A DNA stretch of 37,076 bases, taken from assembly GCA_005790565.1 (NCBI GenBank), contig SXUJ01000174.1:1-37076 (forward strand), in the 5' to 3' direction. Shown in pieces: positions 7,407 through 15,396 of this stretch (positions within the stretch are counted from its first letter, which is position 1; each line of letters opens with the position of its first letter). This DNA is from Planctomycetia bacterium (GTDB lineage: Bacteria; Planctomycetota; Phycisphaerae; Phycisphaerales; SM1A02). A program made the position numbers and the translations under genes. The notes beneath the pieces were generated by a model that had not been told where the DNA came from, did not search any database, and saw only the letters and a list, made by a program, of their open reading frames with translations.

Positions 7407-8554
7407 CATCACACACAGCCACGCACACTGCCCGCACCGCTGAATTCGTTCTGCCAGGCCATCCCGACAAGCTGGCAGACGCGATCGCCGACGCAATCGT
7501 TCACGAGGCCAGGCGGCGCCAGAAGCGCGCGCTTGTCGGAGTCGAAGTGGCGCTCCACCGAAACGCGGTCTTCATCGACGGTCGCATTGGATGCCGCGGC
7601 GCGAAGGCGATCGATGTCGAGTCGATCGTGCGCGATGTCTACGCGTCGGCCGGATACGGGCCCCGATTCGCTCCGCGCCCGATGAATCTCACGGTGTCGA
7701 CCGACCTTCATGTGGGTCCACTACGTCGTGGCGAGGCTGCATACCGCGAAGTCTCTGATGACCAATCGATCGTCACCGGGTACGCATGCAGTCTGCCAGG
7801 AACTGAGGGAGTTCCACCCGAGCATGCCTTGGCGCGGCGGCTCGCCATCGCGCTCCATCACCTTCGGCGCGAGCAGAGTGCGCTCAAACTCGGCCCCGAC
7901 GGAAAGGTCATCGTCTTCGTCAACGAGTCGCTCGATGGGCGAGCGCTTCATCTCACGGATGTGTCCGTGTCGATTCAGCACGCAAAGAAGTGGGACGCAG
8001 TCTCAGCTCGCCGGGTGATTGCCGCGCGAATCCGCAGTGAAATCGAGGAGTTCGCGCTGGCGGTCCCAGGCTTCGACGCAACCGCCGACTTTGCGCTTTC
8101 GATCAATGCAGCTGGCGATTTCGTCGCCGCTGGTCCGCACGGGGACAACGGGCTTTCAGGCAAGAAACTCGTCGCAGATTTCTATGGACCGAGGGTTCCC
8201 ATCGGCGGCGGTGCGATGAGCGGCAAAGACTTCTGGAAAGCGGATCGTGCTGGTCCACTCATTGCGCGCAAGTTGGCGGTTGCCGCAGTCGAGCGGCTCG
8301 GATGTCGCGAGTGCCTCGTCACGCTTGGCATTCGTCCTGGTGACCGTGAATTCACGATCGTGCGCGTCGAAGCGGAGAGCCACCAGCCAGTCGATCACGC
8401 GCGGCTCAGCGGACTCGTCGATCTTCGCCTCGCGAGTATGCACGCGTGGCCCGATGAAGCGGGTGATCTTGTCGAGGTCGCGCGGTGGGGTCACTTCACG
8501 CTGCGGACTATGCTTTCGGCGCGCGCCTCGCAGCCAGAGGCGGTTTCGGGTTGA
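7403..8554 (+). CDS. metK: divergent S-adenosylmethionine synthetase
   Basis: The 383-aa protein aligns over its whole length with methionine adenosyltransferase, which makes SAM from ATP and methionine. GHPDK (19-23), GPHGDNGLSGKK and GGGAMSGKD (268-276, followed by KADR) keep the main ATP, Mg/K and phosphate-binding residues. Departures from the usual enzyme are clear: the GAGDQG signature reads VSDDQS (about 118-122), GGEI reads DGRI (59-62), and GGGAFSGKD has Met for Phe. Length is normal (family about 380-400). It is the last of four genes joined by ATGA overlaps and sits 3.4 kb behind a SAM riboswitch, so feedback by its own product is likely. It may be a second MetK dedicated to this operon rather than the housekeeping enzyme. 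Confidence 0.9.
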   Translation: MTSHTATHTARTAEFVLPGHPDKLADAIADAIVHEARRRQKRALVGVEVALHRNAVFIDGRIGCRGAKAIDVESIVRDVYASAGYGPRFAPRPMNLTVSTDLHVGPLRRGEAAYREVSDDQSIVTGYACSLPGTEGVPPEHALARRLAIALHHLRREQSALKLGPDGKVIVFVNESLDGRALHLTDVSVSIQHAKKWDAVSARRVIAARIRSEIEEFALAVPGFDATADFALSINAAGDFVAAGPHGDNGLSGKKLVADFYGPRVPIGGGAMSGKDFWKADRAGPLIARKLAVAAVERLGCRECLVTLGIRPGDREFTIVRVEAESHQPVDHARLSGLVDLRLASMHAWPDEAGDLVEVARWGHFTLRTMLSARASQPEAVSG

Positions 8555-8576
8555 GTCACAACGAGGAGGAATCACG

Positions 8577-10379
8577 ATGATGAGACCGACAATCACTGCG
8601 ATGATGACCGCACTGCTCGCAGTCGCATCCGCGAGCCTCGTCAGTGCAGCGGTGGGACTTGGCCAGTTGCCACTCGACGCGCCGCCCGGTGCGAGCGGCG
8701 CACAAACAGCGTCAGCGCGTTGTTTGTCAGTCATCCCAGGGTTGGATCAACGACAACGCGAACTCGACTCGCACATCGTGACATACTCAGTTGTTTCCTA
8801 CGGCGCTCGCAGCGGTGAGATGGCGTCGTTTGAATTGCCACTCGACGCTGAAGCGCCCGATCGGGTCGATCTGATCAAGGTTGCAACCGTGTTCAAGTCG
8901 GGGCTCGCCTATCGCGTTCACGAGCAAACAATTTGGACTCGCCGAGGTCCTGAAGAGGCGAACGCCACGTCACTGTTTACAAGCGACGGCGCGCAGTTTC
9001 ACACCCGATTCGCCAAATCACAGGGAGGCCACTCCACGGTGATGTTTGACCTGAATGACTCGATGCACCGTGTAGGACCACAAATGGATGCCTATGGATG
9101 GCGTGTCCTTGGGCAAGTGGCGCCGCTGGACTTTCAGCAGTACATGAGGTGGGGAGCAGCGTCTGCAGATCTTCGAGTTGAGTCGAATGTCGGCGGGAAG
9201 TCCGGGGTCTCTCGCGCTTCGTGGCGATTCCTCCCAGACTTACCGCAAACTCGAGTCACAGCCACGATCGATGACCGCACGAGTGCTCTCAGCACAATCC
9301 AAATGGATGTGCACTCTGGTGACGCGACTCTACCTGGCGCGAAGGTGATGCTGAGAAAGAGTGTGTCGTTGTACGACTACACCCTTGGAGGCAAGGTTGT
9401 CTCGGGAGCGCGGGTGGTCGATCAACTCAACGGGGCGAGCGAAGAGTGGCCAGCCGCTTGGAGCGTTGCGATTGTGACACCGATCGCGATCGAGCGCGCT
9501 CCATGCACTCGAGAACGCATCTACATCACCCCGAACACCGATGACCTTGTTCAGGATGCTCGATTCGACATCGCGTACCGACCCGATGAGGCGCGCGTCA
9601 ATCTCGACGGGCTCGTTGTGCCACTCGCTCAGAATCCGATGGGTGATGTTGGATGGCAGCTCGATCAGTGGGTGTCGAATCTTCCTCCGCTCAAGAGCGC
9701 GGTACTCCCGCTGGACGCACGCTCCGACGAATCATCGGTGCCGTCCGAAGCAATCGTCTTCGACGCTGGCACAGTGCTTGTCGACGAGCAGCCTGCGCGC
9801 GCAGAGCATTCTTTCATGATCCACAATGACTCGACAGTGGCATGGCGGGTGAAAGATGTCGTGAAGTCTTGTGGGTGTTTGACTTGCGACATCAGCACGA
9901 GGTCAATCGCACCTGGCGCCGATGCGGTGCTGTCGATCGCGATGAGTGTGCCTGCTCCGGGTGAACGGCGCCAACATGTCGCCGTGGTCTTCGAAGATGG
10001 CACCATCATGAAGTTCGAGTTGCGCGCGCGCGGTCACAGCCAGGGAAGTCTGCGTGTTCTCACCGATGGATTCACTGAGCGCGACGGCCTGTGGCGTGCT
10101 GATCTCCGTGCGTACTGGGTGGAGTCTGATCCGGCGAGCGTGCAGATGCCCGTGGCGCCTCTTACGATCGGCGACTCGGGATCAGCGATCCTTGAGTTTT
10201 CAGGGTGGACGCTCATCGAGCCACCGAGCACCGATGGCCAGCGCCCTCGAAAGCTGTTTGGGCGTGGCGCGGTGACGCTGACTCAGCCACCCGCGAGTTC
10301 GGCGTGGATCGGAAAGTCGCTGTCGTTTGCAGCCGGTGCGTCGAGGTCGTGCTCGCTGCCGATCGTTGTTGCGGAGTGA
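8577..10379 (+). CDS. secreted DUF1573-domain protein
   Basis: ATG 8577 has a strong ribosome site (GAGGAGGA, 6-nt spacing) and opens a 600-aa protein. An N-terminal signal peptide is visible (MMTALLAVASASLVSAA). Residues from about 390 to 480 form an Ig-like DUF1573 domain, recognisable by IVFDAGTVL, FMIHNDS and the conserved SCGC, followed by APGADAVL. The N-terminal half looks beta-rich and is not recognised. DUF1573 proteins are exported and common in Planctomycetota and Bacteroidota; their biochemical role is unsettled. The gene begins 22 bp after the SAM synthetase and may share its transcript, but it has its own strong ribosome site and a different cellular location, so a link to the riboswitch machine is unproven. 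The longer in-frame extension upstream lies inside metK and is rejected. Confidence 0.85.
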   Translation: MMRPTITAMMTALLAVASASLVSAAVGLGQLPLDAPPGASGAQTASARCLSVIPGLDQRQRELDSHIVTYSVVSYGARSGEMASFELPLDAEAPDRVDLIKVATVFKSGLAYRVHEQTIWTRRGPEEANATSLFTSDGAQFHTRFAKSQGGHSTVMFDLNDSMHRVGPQMDAYGWRVLGQVAPLDFQQYMRWGAASADLRVESNVGGKSGVSRASWRFLPDLPQTRVTATIDDRTSALSTIQMDVHSGDATLPGAKVMLRKSVSLYDYTLGGKVVSGARVVDQLNGASEEWPAAWSVAIVTPIAIERAPCTRERIYITPNTDDLVQDARFDIAYRPDEARVNLDGLVVPLAQNPMGDVGWQLDQWVSNLPPLKSAVLPLDARSDESSVPSEAIVFDAGTVLVDEQPARAEHSFMIHNDSTVAWRVKDVVKSCGCLTCDISTRSIAPGADAVLSIAMSVPAPGERRQHVAVVFEDGTIMKFELRARGHSQGSLRVLTDGFTERDGLWRADLRAYWVESDPASVQMPVAPLTIGDSGSAILEFSGWTLIEPPSTDGQRPRKLFGRGAVTLTQPPASSAWIGKSLSFAAGASRSCSLPIVVAE

Positions 10380-10416
10380 GTCGCTAAGTGTCAGCGCTCC
10401 AAGTAGGATTCTGGAT

Positions 10417-10632
10417 ATGAGTGCTTACGCTTCAGCGAGTCTTGAGCAGATTCTTGTGGCGATTCGAGCCCAGATGCCCACACTGCGGGCAATGGGAGTC
10501 GTACGCGCTGGAGTCTTCGGATCGCGCGCGCGGGGGACTAGTCGGCCAGATTCTGACCTAGATCTGCTCGTGGAGTTTGAGCCGCGTCAAGAGCAGCGGC
10601 TGCGGGACATGCGTGAGGCGTGCCCATCCTGA
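10417..10632 (+). pseudogene. remnant MNT-type nucleotidyltransferase antitoxin fused to a HEPN start
   Basis: The 71-residue frame from ATG 10417 begins as a minimal nucleotidyltransferase: GVFGSRARGTSRPDSDLDLL carries the GSxARG and DxD catalytic motifs. Intact MNT proteins are about 95-115 aa, but here the match ends after VEFEP. The following QRLRDMREAC resembles the start of a HEPN (DUF86) protein before a stop at 10630-10632. A deletion seems to have joined the two genes of an MntA-HepT toxin-antitoxin pair and removed the antitoxin's C-terminal half. In working pairs the MNT protein AMPylates and silences the HEPN ribonuclease. The NTase motif is complete, but the fold is not. Confidence 0.7.
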
Positions 10633-10640
10633 CAAGGGAG

Positions 10641-10787
10641 CGCTTCCCGGCAATTCCGTGGAAGGCAGTAGCTGGCATGAAGGACATTGCCACCCATCAA
10701 TACCACAGCGTCATGCTAGATCTGGTGTGGGAGACGGCGACGGTTCGTGTCCCCGCACTGTTACTGGCGCTTCGCGACGAGCGGTAA
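10641..10787 (+). pseudogene. remnant HEPN (DUF86, HepT-like) toxin C-terminus
   Basis: In another frame from the MNT piece, 10641-10787 encodes FPAIPWKAVAGMKDIATHQY, then VMLDLVWET, and ends at TAA. This matches the HepT end region, in which IPW..(I/V)AGMRD is followed by the RNase motif R(4-6 residues)H.Y. Here the expected Arg-x4-His pattern is altered: GMKD replaces GMRD and the site reads IATHQY. No start codon precedes it, and the frame is separated from the N-terminal HEPN piece by a stop and a frameshift, so no functional toxin is made. Confidence 0.65.
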
Positions 10788-10839
10788 AGCACGGAATGTC
10801 GCAGACTGCGGAGCTTTGACCCGGGGCCACTCGACTCCG

Positions 10840-10931
10840 GCGCCGCTCAGTGAAGAATCCGGGAAACCGCTCGCGCTGACCTTTCGATTCGATCTGCCAG
10901 CGACGCACGCGAGGTTTGCAATGTCGTTCAC
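10840..10931 (-). pseudogene. fragment of a second DUF262/HNH gene
   Basis: The minus strand encodes VNDIANLACVAGRSNRKVSA, which matches 15 of 20 residues of the same region in the intact DUF262/HNH protein encoded at 19064-20788 (VNDIANLAFIAGKANRKISA). The DNA is also clearly similar. The similarity begins two bases before the end of the kelch gene and fades by about 10840. This is a residue of another copy of that family, cut by the boundary of the neighbouring gene; no functional product is expected. Confidence 0.7.
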
Positions 10932-10932
10932 T

Positions 10933-13842
10933 TCACGGCGCGCACGCTCCCCAGGCGCTGAGGAGTGTTCCCAAGTCGACACCGTTGACGATCCCGTCGC
11001 GGCTGCAGTCTGCGCGCGGCATCGTTCCACCGTTGGTGCCCCATACCGTCAGTAGTGCTGCGAGGTCGACGCCGTTGACAACGCCATCTTGAACTACATC
11101 CCCAAAGCAGTCGCACACCTCGCTGGTCGAGTCGGCGGTGTGCGGTCCAGAGATGTTGGGCACGGGAGTGTTTGAACAGACTTGCGTTCCAATGAGATGC
11201 AACTTCGGCCCGCCATTGTCGTTCACAACGCCGATGCCGCCGTAGAGTTTTTCTGCGGTGTTGCTCGTCACCGTGCAGTCGTCGAGCGTGAGAACCGCTG
11301 CAGAATCTCCATCGGGAACCCACGAGAGCCCACCCACAAGATTGTTGGATGCATTCGACAAGATGGCCACGCGCGTGAACTCGTGCGCCCCCAAGACCGC
11401 GTGGACTCCGCCGCCGCGGCTGTTGGAGTAATTGTCTGTGATCGAGCAGTCGATGACCGACATCGCGCCGCCATAGAGCTGCAATCCGCCTCCGTCGGCC
11501 TGCGCGGTGTTGGAGCGAATGACACACCGCTCAACGTTGCCAGTGCAACCGTACATGTACGCGCCGCCACCGAACCCGCCGTAGTTGAACTCGATCACGC
11601 AGTCGCGGATGCTCGCGGCAGAGTTGTAACCAAAGATGCCGCCGCCGACGAGGACAGCAGGATTTGGCGGGAATGATGTTCCGCTGATTCCGCCGCGAAC
11701 AGTCACGCTCTCTAGCGCGGCAGTCGCTGGCTCGCCGCCGGTGAAGCGGACGACGGAGCTCTGCGCGTCGCCTGCGCCACTGATGATCGTTAGCCCAGCG
11801 CCCGCACCACGGACTACGATGTCCTTCCCGTTGAATGAGATCGGCCCGCCGAAGGTCCCAGCGCCCACGAGAATCAAGTTTCCACTCTCGGCTGCTTGGA
11901 TCGCCGCCTGAATGGTGGCATACTGCGACGGGACATGAAGCGTCCCACAGTTCGAACTGAAGTCGTTTCCGCCGAGATCTGTCCACGCGCCCTGGAAGAG
12001 CGGCGTGGAGACCGAGCAGAAACTGCTGTTTCCCAGAGCGTATGTACCCGAATAGACGACTCCGAACAGCGCTCCGGACACATGGCAGTTCTGAAACGTG
12101 CACTCGTCAATGAGGGTCTGGCCGAAGCGCATTTCCATCACGCGACTGCCATAGAAGTTACGGAACGCGCAGCGTCGGACGGTCATGGGCGCCCAGCCGA
12201 AGAGCGCGGGCGAGTCGATTGATTCGAAGAGAGAGTCCTCAACGGTTACGTTTGAGTACGCGTTGTAGAGGAAGGTGCCTAAGCCCCCCGTGGAAGGCGA
12301 TCCAACCACGGTCGACCGGGTGAATCGCGTCGTCCCGCCACCTTCCTGCATGAGAACTCGGGCTTGCCCACTGTGACACTCTCTGAACGAGCACTCATCA
12401 ACGGTCGTGGATCCGCCAACGCACCGAATCGCCCCACCTCCTCCGTAGGTCGCAGCGGGGATGTGAGTCGCAGTGCAATCCACAAATTCGCAAGCGATGA
12501 TGGACACAGCGCCACCAGACACATGAACGCCACCACCATGGCCATTCTTGCACCCCTCGAACAGGCACGAGTCGATGACTGGTGAAGTGTTCGAAGTCTC
12601 TACTCCGCCACCGAGCGTTCCTCCCTTGGAGATCCTGAACCCGACGATGCGCGTGCTGGCTGTCTCGCCTGAGTTCGCAACGAATGATCGCGTCCCCTCC
12701 GGGGCGACGACACTCGCCCCTGCGGTAACAGCGCTACGAACGACGATCGCCTTTCCCCTCAAGTTGACGCTCTCTGGGTAGTTGCCAGCCGCCACCTCGA
12801 CCGTGTCGCCGTTCACTGCTGCATCGACGGCGGCCTGAATGGTGGCATACTGCGATGGAACATGGCGCGTCGAGGGCTGGTTGCTCAGCGCGAGCTCCCA
12901 AGTTTCAGGTATGTAGGCGCGCCCGGCCGCTGACGGACCCATGCCACCTGGCACGACGATCCTGTCTCGCACTCTGTCGTACGCGATGTTCATGTATCCG
13001 CGCGCGGGACCCTGAAGGGGACAGAGACTCCAATTCGTGCCGTTCCACACATAGGTTTGTGGATGCTCCACCTCGCCACAGCAGGTCGTGCCCCCATGAA
13101 GGATGAGTTGGCCTCGCTGGCTGTCAAAGGTCATGCCGAACACATAGCGCGCGGGTCCGGTCGTTCCGGCCGCCGTCCACGTTGATCCATTCCACTTCCA
13201 AGTGTCGTTTTTGTTGGTGAAGTAGTAACCACCATGGAGCACGGTTTCGTGACGCGCCTCGTCGTACGCCATTCGATGGGCGTAGCGCCGTCCGATGGGA
13301 CCGGTCGTCCAGCGCGTCCATGAGTTGGTCGTTGGATTCCACTCGAGCGTGTCTTCAAGCAGCGATCCGCCTGAGCCTTGGTAACCGCCGTGAATGACGA
13401 GCCGATTGCGGTCGCGGTCGAAGGACATCGCGAAGTCGCCACGACCAGAAGCATCGGTGGGTCCTGCGGACAGTTGCGACCACGAGACGCCATTCCAAGA
13501 CCAGAGATCCTTGCGCACGCCAGCGCTCGAGTATCCGCCGAAGAGCAGGCATCGCTGTCCGACGGGGTCGTAGACAAGGGCGCCGGCTCCACGGTCAGGT
13601 GGCCCGCCGGTTGCGGCAACGGTCCACGCGGCGCCGTTCCACACATAGGTTTTCTGGTCTCCGCCAGAAAAGAGCACGGTCTGCGAACGCGCTTCGTCGT
13701 AGCAGATTTCGTACGCGCCTGGTCCACTCCCCGCGCGAAGGCTCCACTCTTGTCCACATTGAGCGTTGGCGGCGGGGCTCACAACTCCCGATGAAACAAC
13801 TGAGGCGAGGGCTGCGATGACGATGTGGGCGCGAAGCATCAT
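10933..13842 (-). CDS. large secreted kelch / beta-helix protein with dockerin-like end
   Basis: The 969-aa protein starts at ATG 13842, which has GGAG with an 8-nt spacing and opens a signal peptide (MMLRAHIVIAALASVVSS, cleavage near ANAQ). Residues about 30-310 hold kelch-like repeats (LVYDPVGQRCLLFGG, MAYDEARHETVLHGG), expected to form a beta-propeller. Two parallel beta-helix modules follow, starting near residues 325 and 634 with the same phrase (HVPSQYATIQAA). At DNA level this is an exact 23-bp repeat (11906-11928 and 12833-12855). The last about 60 residues form a dockerin-type doublet (GDVVQDGVVNGVDLAALL and DGIVNGVDLGTLL). Such ends are typical of planctomycete surface or exported proteins. 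A cell-surface binding or adhesion role is inferred. The frame continues upstream of 13842 only as antisense of a broken ATPase gene. Confidence 0.88.
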   Translation of the reverse strand: MMLRAHIVIAALASVVSSGVVSPAANAQCGQEWSLRAGSGPGAYEICYDEARSQTVLFSGGDQKTYVWNGAAWTVAATGGPPDRGAGALVYDPVGQRCLLFGGYSSAGVRKDLWSWNGVSWSQLSAGPTDASGRGDFAMSFDRDRNRLVIHGGYQGSGGSLLEDTLEWNPTTNSWTRWTTGPIGRRYAHRMAYDEARHETVLHGGYYFTNKNDTWKWNGSTWTAAGTTGPARYVFGMTFDSQRGQLILHGGTTCCGEVEHPQTYVWNGTNWSLCPLQGPARGYMNIAYDRVRDRIVVPGGMGPSAAGRAYIPETWELALSNQPSTRHVPSQYATIQAAVDAAVNGDTVEVAAGNYPESVNLRGKAIVVRSAVTAGASVVAPEGTRSFVANSGETASTRIVGFRISKGGTLGGGVETSNTSPVIDSCLFEGCKNGHGGGVHVSGGAVSIIACEFVDCTATHIPAATYGGGGAIRCVGGSTTVDECSFRECHSGQARVLMQEGGGTTRFTRSTVVGSPSTGGLGTFLYNAYSNVTVEDSLFESIDSPALFGWAPMTVRRCAFRNFYGSRVMEMRFGQTLIDECTFQNCHVSGALFGVVYSGTYALGNSSFCSVSTPLFQGAWTDLGGNDFSSNCGTLHVPSQYATIQAAIQAAESGNLILVGAGTFGGPISFNGKDIVVRGAGAGLTIISGAGDAQSSVVRFTGGEPATAALESVTVRGGISGTSFPPNPAVLVGGGIFGYNSAASIRDCVIEFNYGGFGGGAYMYGCTGNVERCVIRSNTAQADGGGLQLYGGAMSVIDCSITDNYSNSRGGGVHAVLGAHEFTRVAILSNASNNLVGGLSWVPDGDSAAVLTLDDCTVTSNTAEKLYGGIGVVNDNGGPKLHLIGTQVCSNTPVPNISGPHTADSTSEVCDCFGDVVQDGVVNGVDLAALLTVWGTNGGTMPRADCSRDGIVNGVDLGTLLSAWGACAP

Positions 13843-14115
13843 GTTTGTTTCTCCATTTTTCAGACCTGTACTTGACCCAGAACACCCGGGAGGTGGCGAC
13901 TCCCGCGTCACCAGTGCCGATTCGCGGCAGCGGATGCGAGAACCTCTGACAAGCGCCACCGCCGTAAGCGAGGGGCAGAGTTTCTTGGCGCTCGATGAAA
14001 GGGAACGTTTCAACCCGTCCACTGCATCGCACCGCGTCGGGTTGGCAAGACCACGACCTGTCGGAATCACGCCGACAGTTACACCAACGGGGACAACATC
14101 GATGACCGAGAACTG
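13843..14115. other. upstream region of the kelch/beta-helix gene
   Basis: No gene is supported here. The region holds the ribosome site of the kelch gene at 13851-13854 (minus strand) and an inverted repeat, GGGAGGT and ACTCCC near 13890, that could form a small hairpin. I see no convincing sigma-70 hexamer pair. Its right end should contain the lost 5' part of the broken AAA_14 gene, but no P-loop is recognisable in any plus-strand frame. Confidence 0.4.
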
Positions 14116-15107
14116 GTGCTCGGTGGCCCAGTAAAACTCGTCGATCGTTTCCAGCTGGATCGCCTCGCCAAACGGACTCCCGCTGCGCTCTTTGATGAAC
14201 TGGACAAGTTTCCACGCTGGAAGCAGTTCCAGAAGGGATTCTTCGACACCTACGGGCGCGGTGGCGACAGCCTCATGGGCCGTTACTTCATCTACCGCAT
14301 TCACCCCTTCAACGTGGCTGAAGTGCTCCACCGAGGGCTTCCGGATCAGAAGCGCATCGTTTGTCCCCCCAACCGGATCAAGCCTGAAGTGTTCGCCGCG
14401 CTCTAGAACCACGGCGGATATCCCGAGCCGTTCCTCAAGCGCGACAATCGCTTCCCGCGGCGATGGCAGGCGATGCGCGTGGAACAACTGCTGCGCGAAG
14501 ATGCCGCGATCTCACCCAGATTCAGCACGTCGGCCAATTGGAACTGCTGGTGAAACTGCTCGCCAACCGATCCTCAGGTCAACTCATCTATCGCACCCTC
14601 GCTCGGGACATCCGAGTGGGTATCGACACCGTGAAGCGCTGGGTCGACGCGCTCAACAGCCTGCATCACGGGTTCCTGATCAAGCCGTGGTTCAAGAGTG
14701 TCGCCGAGAGCCTTCGCAAGGAACCGAAGTGGTTTCTTCGGGACTGGGCGGGGATAGAGGATCTCTGGCAGCGGGTCGAGACCTTCGTGGCGTGCCATCT
14801 CCTCAAGGCGGTCGATGGTTGGACCGACATGGGACTCGGGAAGTTTCACTTGGCGTACCTGCGAGATACGCGCCAGCGCGAAGTCGACTTTGTGGTGATT
14901 CGCGATGGAAAGCCATGGTTCTTGGTCGAGGTGAAGCAGTCTGATGCGGCCGTTGGAGGCGCTCTCGGTTACTACCAAGAGCAACTCAAGGCGCCCTTCG
15001 CCTTTCAGGTGGTCCTCGACGCCGAGTTTGTGGATGCAGACTGCTTTGCCCAGCCGCGCGGCCCGATGAGCGTTCCCGCCCGGACATTCCTCTCGCAATT
15101 GCTGTAG
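14116..15107 (+). pseudogene. decayed AAA_14/DUF4143 ATPase
   Basis: Pieces of one ATPase lie in order on the plus strand. 14116-14403 gives PAALFDELDKFPRWKQFQKG, then GGDSLMGRYFIYRIHPFNVA; between them the stretch carrying the strand and sensor (usually ILVTGS..) is missing, so DTYG joins GGDS directly. A TAG at 14404-14406 interrupts the frame, yet the family sequence continues after it without a shift (HGGYPEPFLKRDNRF). Near 14505 the frame changes, and 14463-15107 supplies LTQIQHVGQLELLVKLL and the DUF4143 domain with REVDFVV..GKPWFLVEVK, ending at TAG 15107. The N-terminal P-loop is absent. Intact members are about 370-420 aa ATPases of unsettled function, often strain-variable. The C-terminal DUF4143 part may still be translatable. 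Confidence 0.8.
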
Positions 15108-15198
15108 GGGCATTCCCACCATCCCGTCCCCACTATCTCCCCCTTCTTGGGAAGGAACGGTGCGTGCGACGACTCGTTTCTTCCCCAGAACGAGGAGA

Positions 15199-15396
15199 TC
15201 AGTCGGTGGCGACACCCACCGACTCCGCAGCGACGAGCAGACTCAGCACCTCGTAGGCGAGACTTGGATCGTCTGGGCACGCCTCCGTGAGGGCACGATG
15301 CCACTCGTGACGAGGCCGCTCGTTGAACTTGATGAACAGCTCCACCACCCGCCGCCACCACTCGAGTCTCACGGGTGCTTGTTCAAGGCTTGGCAT
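15199..15396 (-). pseudogene. stub of a Ser/Thr kinase gene (N-terminal leader only)
   Basis: The 65-residue frame starts at ATG 15396 with a good AGGAG site. It overlaps the end of the ECF sigma gene by 14 bp, so it is translationally coupled to it. The sequence (RRVVELFIKF, then ALTEACPDDPSLAYEVLSLL) matches the leader found at the N-terminus of planctomycete/acidobacterial Ser/Thr kinases, which has the pattern LF..A..., ACG.DP.L..EV..LL. Those kinases normally follow this type of sigma factor. Here the frame stops at TGA 15199-15201 before any kinase domain. It is either a truncated kinase gene or a free-standing leader that has become a small regulatory protein. Confidence 0.6.

Noticed and set aside
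8247-8576. In-frame extension upstream of the DUF1573 protein
   Set aside because: It lies entirely within metK or the 22-bp gap and would bury a clear signal peptide; GAGGAGGA precedes ATG 8577.
13843-14487. N-terminal extension of the kelch/beta-helix protein on the minus strand
   Set aside because: The frame stays open but is the antisense of the AAA_14 gene remains; a signal peptide with a good ribosome site begins at 13842.
15108-15198. Possible gene between the AAA_14 remains and the kinase stub
   Set aside because: The 91-bp gap holds only short frames without starts or family likeness.
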